From Roseivivax jejudonensis (GTDB lineage: Bacteria; Pseudomonadota; Alphaproteobacteria; Rhodobacterales; Rhodobacteraceae), in assembly GCF_900172265.1 (NCBI RefSeq), contig NZ_FWFK01000003.1:554762-618761 (forward strand): 64,000 nucleotides of DNA, given 5' to 3'. The translations under genes and the position numbers were made by a program. Positions 57,116-64,000 of the stretch are shown piece after piece. Under the pieces are notes generated by a model. That model had not been told where the DNA came from and searched no databases. It worked only from the letters and a program-made list of their open reading frames with translations. Position 1 is the stretch's first letter. Every line of letters begins with the position of its first letter.

Positions 57116-57589
57116 ATGTCCCAAGGCATCGACTACGGCAATCTTATGCATCGCGCGATGCGTGGCCTCATCCAGGAGGTTCTTACGGATGTGGCCGTGC
57201 GCGGACTGCCGGGCGACCATCATTTCTTCATCACGTTCGACACGGCGCATCCGGATGTCGAGATCGCGGACTGGCTGTCGGATCGGTATCCGGGCGAGAT
57301 GACGGTGGTGATGCAGCACTGGTTCGACGAGCTCGACGTCACCGACGAGGGCTTTGCCGTGACGCTCAATTTCGGCGATGCGCCGGAGCGGCTCTACATT
57401 CCCTTCGACGCGATCAAGACCTTCGTGGACCCCTCCGTCGAGTTCGGCCTGCGCTTCGAGACGCAGGACAGCGAAGAGGACGACGAGGACGAACCGCTGC
57501 GCGTCGCGCCCGATGGCGACGACACAGAGGACGACGAGCCGCCGCGCAAGGATGCCGACGTCGTCAGCCTAGACAGCTTCCGCAAGTAA
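57116..57589 (+). CDS. sspB: ClpXP adaptor SspB (alphaproteobacterial form)
   Basis: A 157-residue adaptor that binds the ssrA tag and hands it to ClpX. Residues about 1-115 form the SspB fold (YGNLMHRAMRGLIQEVLTDV, GDHHFFITFDTAHPDVEIADWLSDR, MTVVMQHWFDELDV); then comes an acidic linker (about 118-145) and a C-terminal VVSLDSFRK, the likely ClpX-binding peptide. GGAAGGG precedes the ATG at 57116. The match with ssrA one gene away, and clpX and clpP elsewhere in the window, is consistent. Confidence 0.93.
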   Translation: MSQGIDYGNLMHRAMRGLIQEVLTDVAVRGLPGDHHFFITFDTAHPDVEIADWLSDRYPGEMTVVMQHWFDELDVTDEGFAVTLNFGDAPERLYIPFDAIKTFVDPSVEFGLRFETQDSEEDDEDEPLRVAPDGDDTEDDEPPRKDADVVSLDSFRK

Positions 57590-57676
57590 GGCCGGACCGC
57601 CGCGGCGCGTTGCCCCCGCGGCCGCCGCGCGCTATGCGACGTCGCGACATCGTTATCCCAATCGCGAGGCTCCGTG

Positions 57677-59071
57677 ATGACCGCCACCCGCACCGAGACC
57701 GACAGCTTCGGACCGCTCGAGGTTCCCGCCGACAAGTATTGGGGCGCGCAGACGCAGCGGTCGATCAAGAACTTCCCGATCGGGTGGGAGCGTCAGCCGG
57801 TGCCCATCGTCCGGGCGCTCGGGGCGATCAAGAAGGCCTGCGCGCTTCAGAACGTCGAGCAGGGCACGATGGACCGCGAGATCGGCGAGGCCATCGCCGC
57901 CGCCGCGCAGGAGGTGATCGACGGCAAGCACGACGACAACTTCCCGCTGGTCGTCTGGCAGACCGGTTCGGGCACGCAGTCGAACATGAACGCCAACGAG
58001 GTGATCTCGAACCGCGCGATCGAGATGCTCGGCGGCGAGATGGGATCGAAAGCGCCGGTGCACCCGAACGACCATTGCAACATGGGCCAGTCGTCGAACG
58101 ACACGTTCCCCACGGCGATGCACGTGGGCATCGCAATGCAGGCGCGCGACGTTCTGCTGCCGGGTCTGCGCAAACTGCATGATGCGCTCGAGGCGAAGTC
58201 TCGCGACTTCAAGGACATCATCAAGATCGGCCGCACCCACACCCAGGACGCGACACCCCTGACGCTGGGCCAGGAGTTCTCCGGCTACGCGCACCAGGTC
58301 GCCAAGGGGATCGAGCGGGTAGAGGCGTGCCTGCCCGACATCTACGAGCTGGCACAGGGCGGCACCGCCGTGGGCACGGGGCTCAACACCCGCGGCGGCT
58401 GGGCCGAGGGCGTCGCGGCCAGGATCGCCGACATCACCGGCCTGCCCTTCGTCACCGCACCCAACAAATTCGAGGCGCTCGCGGCGCACGACGCGATGGT
58501 GATGTTCTCGGGCGCGCTCAAGACCGTGGCCGCATCGCTCTTCAAGATCGCGAACGACATCCGGCTTCTGGGCTCGGGTCCGCGATCCGGCCTCGGCGAA
58601 CTGATCCTGCCGGAGAACGAGCCCGGATCGTCGATCATGCCGGGCAAGGTGAACCCGACGCAGGCCGAGGCGCTGACGATGGTCTGCGCGCATGTGATGG
58701 GCAACGACGCGGCCGTCGGCTTCGCCGGGTCGCAGGGCCATTTCGAGCTGAACGTCTACAATCCGATGATGAGCTACAACGTCCTGCAGAGCATGCAGCT
58801 TCTGGGCGACAGCGCCTCGGCCTTCACCGACAACATGGTCGCCGGCATCGAGGCGAACGAGACGCGCATCGGCGAGCTGATGCGCAACTCGCTCATGCTG
58901 GTCACGGCACTTGCGCCCACGATCGGCTACGACAACGCGACCAAGGTGGCCAAGACCGCGCACAAGAACGGCACGACGCTGCGCGAGGAAGCCGTGAAGC
59001 TTGGGTTCGTCGATGAAGAGACGTTCGATCGCGTGGTGCGCCCCGAGGACATGATCGGCCCCAAGGACTGA
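57677..59071 (+). CDS. fumC: Fumarate hydratase class II
   Basis: A 464-residue TCA-cycle enzyme interconverting fumarate and malate, iron-free and homotetrameric. [54 protein letters not shown] and the lyase signature [15 protein letters not shown] are complete. The ATG at 57677 is chosen over a GTG one codon earlier. It follows sspB by 87 bases and precedes the DUF4169 gene by 49. Confidence 0.97.
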   Translation: MTATRTETDSFGPLEVPADKYWGAQTQRSIKNFPIGWERQPVPIVRALGAIKKACALQNVEQGTMDREIGEAIAAAAQEVIDGKHDDNFPLVVWQTGSGTQSNMNANEVISNRAIEMLGGEMGSKAPVHPNDHCNMGQSSNDTFPTAMHVGIAMQARDVLLPGLRKLHDALEAKSRDFKDIIKIGRTHTQDATPLTLGQEFSGYAHQVAKGIERVEACLPDIYELAQGGTAVGTGLNTRGGWAEGVAARIADITGLPFVTAPNKFEALAAHDAMVMFSGALKTVAASLFKIANDIRLLGSGPRSGLGELILPENEPGSSIMPGKVNPTQAEALTMVCAHVMGNDAAVGFAGSQGHFELNVYNPMMSYNVLQSMQLLGDSASAFTDNMVAGIEANETRIGELMRNSLMLVTALAPTIGYDNATKVAKTAHKNGTTLREEAVKLGFVDEETFDRVVRPEDMIGPKD

Positions 59072-59120
59072 CCGCAGGGTCGGGCTTGGCCCAGTGCCAA
59101 GCGCGAGGTAGCCTCTGGTC

Positions 59121-59297
59121 ATGACGACGCCGATCAACCTCAACCGGGTCCGCAAGCAGAAGGCCCGCGACGCCAAGCGCGTCGCGGCAGATGCGAATGC
59201 CGTGAAGTTCGGCCGCAGCAAGGCGCAGAAGAGGGCCGAAGAGGCCGACGCGACCCGCGCGCGCGATCACCTCGACGGTCACAAGAAAGACGAGTGA
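59121..59297 (+). CDS. DUF4169 family small basic protein
   Basis: A 58-residue, very basic protein (INLNRVRKQKARDAKRV, FGRSKAQKRAEEADATRARD) with the pattern of DUF4169. It is probably one or two long helices that could bind nucleic acid or wrap a partner. The ATG at 59121 lies 14 bases after GAGG. Its stop overlaps the GTG of the following ribbon-helix-helix gene (GTGA), so both are made together. I know this pair from related genomes near fumC; the function is unknown. Confidence 0.82.
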   Translation: MTTPINLNRVRKQKARDAKRVAADANAVKFGRSKAQKRAEEADATRARDHLDGHKKDE

Positions 59298-59539
59298 CCG
59301 GCAAACCGCAGAAGCGGTCGCTCACGCTGCGCGGCCACCGCACCAGCGTGTCGCTGGAACAGCCGTTCTGGGAGGTGTTCCGCGACATCGCCGCGGCGGA
59401 CGGCAAGCCGCTCAACGCGCTCGCGGCCGAGATCGACGCGACGCGCGACCTCGATACCGGGCTCGCCTCTGCCATCCGCGTCTATGTGCTGCGCCGATTG
59501 TTGCGCGACCGCGCCGCCGATCAGTCGCCGAGCGCGTAG
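59294..59539 (+). CDS. Ribbon-helix-helix domain protein (RHH_4 type)
   Basis: An 81-residue protein. Residues about 8-70 match the RHH_4 family: KRSLTLRGHRTSVSLEQPFW is the DNA-contacting beta strand region and EVFRDIAAADGKPLNALAAEID the first helix. It should bind DNA as a dimer. Translation is coupled to DUF4169 by GTGA overlap. Its 3' end overlaps the end of the convergent SIMPL gene by 19 bases. An antitoxin-like or autoregulatory role is possible but unproven. Confidence 0.85.
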   Translation: MTGKPQKRSLTLRGHRTSVSLEQPFWEVFRDIAAADGKPLNALAAEIDATRDLDTGLASAIRVYVLRRLLRDRAADQSPSA

Positions 59540-60207
59540 ACGATCCGCACCCGCGTCGACACGGTCGATTCGCCAGCCGCCACGGGAACGGATGACGCGC
59601 GCATCTCGGCCATCGGCATCGGTTGGTTGCCGCCACCCGTCTCCTCGATCTGCAGCACCTCGCCCAACGCCGTGCCAGCCGTTTCGGCCAGAAGCTCCGC
59701 CTTGGCGCGCGCGTCCGACACCGCCGCGCGGCGCGCCGCATCGAGGAGCGGTTTCGGCTCGGACAGGTCGAACTGCAGCCCGCCGAGCGACGTCGCCCCG
59801 TCGTCCAGCGCGGCGGCCAGGACATCGCCCAGCCGCTCGAGATCGCGCACGCGGACGGTGAGCATGTTGCGTGCCTCGAAACCGCGCGGCTCCGGCGATG
59901 CTCCGGGTTCGCCGTTGCGGTCGTAGACCGGCTCGAGCGACAGGTTCGTGGTCTGAACGTCCGAATCGGCCAGCCCCATCTCCGACATCCGCGCGAGGAT
60001 CCGGCCCGCGGCTTCGGACGCGGACTCCATAGCCGCATCGGGCGCATCGGCGCGGATCTGGACGCCGAGCGTGATGAGCGCGATGTCTGGCACCGCCGAC
60101 GCCGTGCCCTCGCCGGTCACGGTGACGTGCCGCTGCTCGATCTCCTGCGCCGCCGCTGCGCCGCCAAGCGCGCAAAGTGTCATGATCGTGATCAGAAACC
60201 GCCGCAT
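59521..60207 (-). CDS. Exported SIMPL domain protein (DUF541)
   Basis: A 228-residue protein with a Sec signal peptide (MRRFLITIMTLCALGGAAAAQE) and a SIMPL domain (about 25-225): RHVTVTGEGTASAVPDIALITLGV, MGLADSDVQTTNLSLEPVYD and DARAKAELLAETAGTALGEV. Family members are periplasmic or outer-membrane-facing and linked to oxidative stress, without a settled activity. It is divergent from the 1049-residue protein gene with a 156-base gap. Confidence 0.9.
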   Translation of the reverse strand: MRRFLITIMTLCALGGAAAAQEIEQRHVTVTGEGTASAVPDIALITLGVQIRADAPDAAMESASEAAGRILARMSEMGLADSDVQTTNLSLEPVYDRNGEPGASPEPRGFEARNMLTVRVRDLERLGDVLAAALDDGATSLGGLQFDLSEPKPLLDAARRAAVSDARAKAELLAETAGTALGEVLQIEETGGGNQPMPMAEMRASSVPVAAGESTVSTRVRIVYALGD

Positions 60208-60363
60208 CGGGTCTCTCCTTGCCTGTCGTTACATGGAACTGTCGCGCGCCGAGGGGTCCGGAGCAAGCCGGCTCCCTTCCGCTCGGCAGTTCGCTGCTGT
60301 AAACCCGGGATACTCCCGCCGGCGGACTCCCATGGGAGATACCGAAATGGTAAAGATCGAGCC

Positions 60364-63300
60364 ATGAAGACCGATTACGCGCTGAATCTTTCGGCTTCGG
60401 GGATCGCCCTCCTGCAACGCGCCCGGCGCGGCTGGGTGGTTGCCGGTGAAGCCGCGCTCGACGGGGACCTCGAGGCCCAGATGGCCGCCCTGCGAGACAT
60501 GGTCGCGACCGATGGCAACGGCCGCGCGGCCGTGAAGCTCGTCATCCCCGACGACCAGATCAAGTTCCTGCGGCGCGACGACCCCGGCGAGGCCGAGCGC
60601 ATCGCGGCGGCAAGCGCGCTGCTCGAAGGCGCGACGCCCTACGCGCTGGACGAGTTGAGGCAGGACCACGCCGTTCGCGGCGACACGCTGTTCGTCTCCG
60701 CGGTGGCGGAGGAGACGCTCGAGGAAGCGGAGCAGTTCGCCCTCGCCTACGGCTTCGCGCCGGTTTGCTTCGTCGGGCTGCCCCGTCCGCAGAAATACAA
60801 GGGCGAGATGTTCTTCGGCGCCGCGAAGTCGTGGGACGGCCCGGCCCCGAAGCGGGATACGCCGATCCGCATCTACCCGCCCGAGGAGGCGTGGGCCGGC
60901 CCCCAAAAGGCCGCGAACGCGCCCAAGGCATCGGACACCACCACCGACGCTCCTGCCGGGTCGGCAGACGGAACGCCCGCGTCCCCGGCCGACTCGCAGC
61001 CCGTGGCGACGTCTCGGACCGAGGCAAAGCCCGAAGCGCGGCAGGACGAAACACCGCCCGAGGTCGCCGTCGAGGCCGTGCAACGGGCCGTGGATCAGGC
61101 CGAGCACACTGCCCCGGACGAGACCGCGAAGGCGGAGACGGGCGATCGCAGTGACGCCACCGCGACGGCGCCGTCCGATAGAGGATCCCAGGACGCCCAG
61201 CCCGCGGCGGACAGGCCGTCCGCGGAACCGCATGTCGAGGACCCGGCCCCAGCACGGACAGAGCCTGCGCGCCCTCAAACCCAATCGACATCCGCGTTAG
61301 TTGCGCCAGCGCAGTCCGTGGCCGCTGGAGCGGACTCGTCCGCAGGGCACACCGGCGAAGACCTGTCGAGCGCCCGGACGACGAAGCAGGATGCCCCCGA
61401 GACCGCGCCACTGGATGCTGCTGATGCGCCACAGGCCGAGCCGGTAGCTTCGGAGACACACGAGAGCACGGCGACGCGCGACACGCCGGAGCAGAAGCCC
61501 AGCGCAACCACATCGACCGACGCGCCGGCACGCGACGCCTCGTCGACGCGCGCCGAGCCGGAGCCCGCGACCAAGTCGAGCAGCGATGCCCCTGCGCCGA
61601 CCGGCACGCCGACGATCGCCGCCACGTCGGCGCGCGACGCGCCCGAACGCACCTCGGCATCGAGTGACGACACGCCCAGGGCAGCGAACACGCCTGCGCC
61701 TGACCACACGTCGGGAGGCGAGGCTCCTGCCCCGACCGACGCGCCGGCCCCTGCCGCGGCGGCATCCGCAACGCCAGCCTTCACCAGCATTCGTGCGCGC
61801 CGCGAAGCGCCCGCGGCGAATGCCGGGGCGCCGAAGGTCGGTGCGCCCGACACCGCCGGCGCAACGCGCGCGGCGCCGAACCGGCCGGACCCCGAACTGG
61901 TCCAGGCCCGCCTGCGCGGGCTCGTGGCGGCGACGCCGGACCCCGAGGACAACCCCGACCCACACGGCGTGGCCGAACCCGCGTCCCCGCGCATCGCCGC
62001 CCAGCCGTCGCCGAGGGTCGCGATGGAAAAACCGGCGCCGGCCACGGCCGCGTCGACTGCCGGATCCTCCGGCGCGGGCGACGCGCGAGCCCGGATCGCC
62101 GCGCTCCGGCCCGGGCGCGAACCGTTGTCCGGACCCGCGGGCGGCGCCGCAACTCTCGATGACGAAGCGCAGCGCATGACCGTGTTCGGCGCCCGGCAGC
62201 AGGCCGATGGCGCGCGGATCGGAGGAAAGCCCCGCTTCCTCGGCTTGATGCTGACGGCGCTGCTCCTCGTCTTCCTCGCCGGCGTTGCAGCCTGGGCCTC
62301 GGTCTATCTCGACGACGGCATCGCCAGTTTCTTCCGGTCGGAGCCCTCGGATCGAACCGAGACAGCCGACGGACCGGCGCCCTCTCTACCGGCCGACGGG
62401 GCCGCTATCGGAACTGCCGACGACGCGTCGGATGCGGAAGCGGCGGACGGCCCCGTGCTGGCGGCGCTCGACGCGTCGCCCGACGGCGCCCCGGACGACA
62501 CGTCGGCACCGGCCGCGATCTCCGAACCCGTCGCGCCCCAGCCGGCCGGCCCGGATGCGGCCGAGGCGACCTATGCGGCGACGGGGATCTGGCCGCTTGC
62601 GCCCACCGCGCCGTTGCCGCTCGGACCGGGTACCGACAGTGTGGACGACGTGCGGCTCTTGTCGCTGGAGCCCGATGTGGAGATGCAGGATCCGGTCGCT
62701 CTGCCCTCCGCACCGGGGGCGGCGGAGCGCGGCGCACCGTTCGAGGCGCTGCCGTCCCCGGCGCCGGCTGACACGGTGTTCGATCTGGACGAACGCGGGC
62801 TCGTGCGCGCGACCCCCGAGGGCGCCCTCAGCCCCGACAGGGTCAGAATCTTCGCCGGACGTCCGCCGGCCATTGCGCCGACCCGGCGCAGCGTGTTGCC
62901 CGGCGACGTGCCACTGCCCGGCGATGCCGCGGCGCTGGAGCGACTGCAGCAGCTGCGCGGCGTGCGCCCTCGGATCCGTCCCGTCACGCTTATCGAAAGC
63001 AACGAGCGCGCGACGTTCCGTGGCCGGTCCCTGACCGAGCTGGCGATGCTGCGACCGCAGATCCGGCCCGAAACGGAAAAGGCGGCGGCCGAGGCGGACG
63101 TGACCGCGACCGCGCAGGCAATTTCCACCTCGCGACCCCCGATCGCGCGCCCGCGCGACTTCGACCGGATCGTCGAGGAGGCGCGCGCGCGCCAACGGGC
63201 GGCCCCGCCGCAGGACACGCAGGTCGCCTCTGCAGGCGCGGTCGCGCCGCGTACGGTTTCGCCGAGCGCACCGTCGAACGCCTCGGTCACGCAGCAGGCA

Positions 63301-63513
63301 ACCGTGCGCAACGCGCTCAACCTGCGCAGCGTCAACCTGATCGGGGTCTATGGCCAACCGTCGAACCGGCGCGCGCTCGTCAGACTCGCCAATGGCCGTT
63401 ACGAAAAGGTCAAGGTCGGCGATCGCATCGACGGGGGCCGCGTCGCCGCCATCGGCGACAGCGAACTGCGATACGTCAAAGGCGGCCGGAACCTGACGCT
63501 GGAGATGCCGTAA
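60364..63513 (+). CDS. Large single-pass membrane protein of unknown function, GspL/PilM-like start and GspC/PilP-like end
   Basis: A 1049-residue protein. Residues about 1-140 look like a compact alpha/beta domain resembling secretion-system GspL/PilM proteins (YALNLSASGIALLQRARRGW, VKLVIPDDQIKFLRR). Residues about 180-610 are low-complexity Ala/Pro/Thr/Asp sequence with many short TDAPA or RDAPE-like units. One membrane helix lies near 625-648 (FLGLMLTALLLVFLAGVAAW). A Pro/Ala/Asp-rich outer part follows, ending in NLRSVNLIGVYG, RALVRLANGRYEKVKVGD and IDGGRVAAIGDSELRYV, like the periplasmic domain of GspC/PilP. No secretion cluster is nearby. Both resemblances are by eye only. Confidence 0.75.
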   Translation: MKTDYALNLSASGIALLQRARRGWVVAGEAALDGDLEAQMAALRDMVATDGNGRAAVKLVIPDDQIKFLRRDDPGEAERIAAASALLEGATPYALDELRQDHAVRGDTLFVSAVAEETLEEAEQFALAYGFAPVCFVGLPRPQKYKGEMFFGAAKSWDGPAPKRDTPIRIYPPEEAWAGPQKAANAPKASDTTTDAPAGSADGTPASPADSQPVATSRTEAKPEARQDETPPEVAVEAVQRAVDQAEHTAPDETAKAETGDRSDATATAPSDRGSQDAQPAADRPSAEPHVEDPAPARTEPARPQTQSTSALVAPAQSVAAGADSSAGHTGEDLSSARTTKQDAPETAPLDAADAPQAEPVASETHESTATRDTPEQKPSATTSTDAPARDASSTRAEPEPATKSSSDAPAPTGTPTIAATSARDAPERTSASSDDTPRAANTPAPDHTSGGEAPAPTDAPAPAAAASATPAFTSIRARREAPAANAGAPKVGAPDTAGATRAAPNRPDPELVQARLRGLVAATPDPEDNPDPHGVAEPASPRIAAQPSPRVAMEKPAPATAASTAGSSGAGDARARIAALRPGREPLSGPAGGAATLDDEAQRMTVFGARQQADGARIGGKPRFLGLMLTALLLVFLAGVAAWASVYLDDGIASFFRSEPSDRTETADGPAPSLPADGAAIGTADDASDAEAADGPVLAALDASPDGAPDDTSAPAAISEPVAPQPAGPDAAEATYAATGIWPLAPTAPLPLGPGTDSVDDVRLLSLEPDVEMQDPVALPSAPGAAERGAPFEALPSPAPADTVFDLDERGLVRATPEGALSPDRVRIFAGRPPAIAPTRRSVLPGDVPLPGDAAALERLQQLRGVRPRIRPVTLIESNERATFRGRSLTELAMLRPQIRPETEKAAAEADVTATAQAISTSRPPIARPRDFDRIVEEARARQRAAPPQDTQVASAGAVAPRTVSPSAPSNASVTQQATVRNALNLRSVNLIGVYGQPSNRRALVRLANGRYEKVKVGDRIDGGRVAAIGDSELRYVKGGRNLTLEMP

Positions 63514-63543
63514 CGCGCGGGCGACGCTCCTGATCGCGGACGT

Positions 63544-63574
63544 AAAAAAGGCGGCCCGACGGGGCCGCCTTTTT
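63544..63574 (+). terminator. Rho-independent terminator after the 1049-residue gene
   Basis: Perfect 8-base arms GGCGGCCC (63550-63557) and GGGCCGCC (63562-63569) with flanking A and T runs (AAAAAA before, TTTTT after). The A run makes it able to stop transcription from the IS side too. Confidence 0.92.
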
Positions 63575-63630
63575 CGTCTCGGTCACGTCGGTGACGGATC
63601 CCGGGTCATTCGGCCGCGCGCACATCCCCG

Positions 63631-64000
63631 TGACCTGCTCCCCGGATTGTCCTCGTTCAGAAGTTTAGTCCGTTCCGGGTTTGGTCCTTCTCTGACCTGT
63701 TGAAGTATTCCCGCGGGGTAAGCCCGTCGAGGCTCGTGTGCGGGCGGTGATGGTTGTAGTCTTCGCGCCATGTCGCAATCAAATGGCGGGCATGGCGCAG
63801 GCTGGCGAAGAGGTGCTCGTTGAGGCATTCGTCGCGGAGCCGGCCATTGAAGCTCTCCACGAAGCCGTTCTGCATGGGCTTGCCTGGCGCGATGTAGTGC
63901 CACTCGACATGGCGCTCCTCCTGCCACTTCAGGATGGCGTTCGAGGTCAGTTCAGTTCCGTTGTCGCTGACCACCATGCAGGGATAGCCGCGGGCCTCGG
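63631..64000 (-). mobile_element. IS3-family insertion sequence, right end
   Basis: The element appears to end at 63631 with TGACCTGCTCCCCGG, a terminal repeat of the type found in the IS407-like group of IS3, 26 bases before the transposase stop. The other end lies beyond the window, so the target duplication cannot be checked. Confidence 0.8.
63657..64000 (-). CDS. IS3-family transposase OrfB, C-terminal part
   Basis: The last 114 or so residues of an integrase-type DDE transposase; the N-terminal part is outside the window. [15 protein letters not shown] carries the second catalytic Asp, and [20 protein letters not shown] the catalytic Glu. [18 protein letters not shown] is the standard IS3-group tail. 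The frame stays open to the window edge and no disruption is seen, so the element may be active. Confidence 0.92.
   Translation of the reverse strand, partial: EARGYPCMVVSDNGTELTSNAILKWQEERHVEWHYIAPGKPMQNGFVESFNGRLRDECLNEHLFASLRHARHLIATWREDYNHHRPHTSLDGLTPREYFNRSEKDQTRNGLNF

Noticed and set aside
60900..62200. The repetitive Ala/Pro/Thr stretch as a tandem DNA repeat or frameshifted gene
   Set aside because: The frame stays open throughout, units are degenerate at both DNA and protein level, and the pattern fits a disordered linker.

Overview
The window is GC-rich DNA from an alphaproteobacterium, most likely a marine member of the Rhodobacterales (Roseobacter/Rhodobacter group). The evidence is a circularly permuted ssrA gene with tag ANDNRAPVALAA, an sspB gene close to it, a three-gene sulfolipid operon in the Rhodobacter sqdB-sqdD-sqdC order, AcuI, a betC-betB-betA osmolyte operon, a TRAP transporter, and an intergenic repeat of a type I associate with this order. 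Coding density is high. There is no CRISPR array, prophage or plasmid replication region; one IS3-family element begins at the right edge.

Layout. 1-3.1 kb: end of a branched-chain amino-acid ABC transporter (livG, livF) and acs. 3.3-7.0 kb: small hypothetical gene, accB-accC-aat, then an opposing NDUFA12/DUF2155 pair. 7.2-10.0 kb: PRC-barrel protein, clpX, clpP. 10.2-13.0 kb: an unusual photolyase-like protein, a CDF metal exporter, riboflavin synthase. 13.1-17.9 kb: capsule genes kpsS, kpsD-like and kpsC. 17.9-23.8 kb: exported glutathione peroxidase, YdcH-like protein, then betA, betB and betC behind a BetI-type operator. 23.9-31.3 kb: small unknown gene, DMT and LysE exporters, yebC, LOV histidine kinase, mltG, fabF, a glycosyltransferase-like gene. 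31.4-37.4 kb: triheme cytochrome c and a TRAP operon flanked by two different tRNA-Val genes. 37.4-42.5 kb: HU-like protein, lon, PAS protein, alkene reductase. 43.0-46.2 kb: sqdB-sqdD-sqdC ending in a 172-bp-period duplication. 46.2-55.0 kb: FAH-family hydrolase, 2-hydroxyacid dehydrogenase, aroQ, TetR regulator, DgcA-like demethylase, BCCT carrier, acuI, DinB protein. 55.4-59.5 kb: ssrA, chrA, sspB, fumC, DUF4169 and ribbon-helix-helix pair. 59.5-64 kb: SIMPL protein, a 1049-residue membrane protein and the IS end.

Two themes link genes. First, methylated osmolytes: choline sulfate and choline are converted to glycine betaine by betCBA, and a BCCT carrier sits beside a DgcA-like demethylase, a TetR regulator and acuI, which suits betaine and DMSP use in seawater. 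Second, protein quality control: ClpX, ClpP, Lon, tmRNA and SspB all lie within about 50 kb.

The least explained items are the photolyase-like protein with its FAD domain first, the TM2/coiled-coil/DctQ fusion, the 1049-residue protein with possible secretion or pilus assembly-type ends, the duplication at the end of sqdC, and the BetI-like operator without a linked betI.
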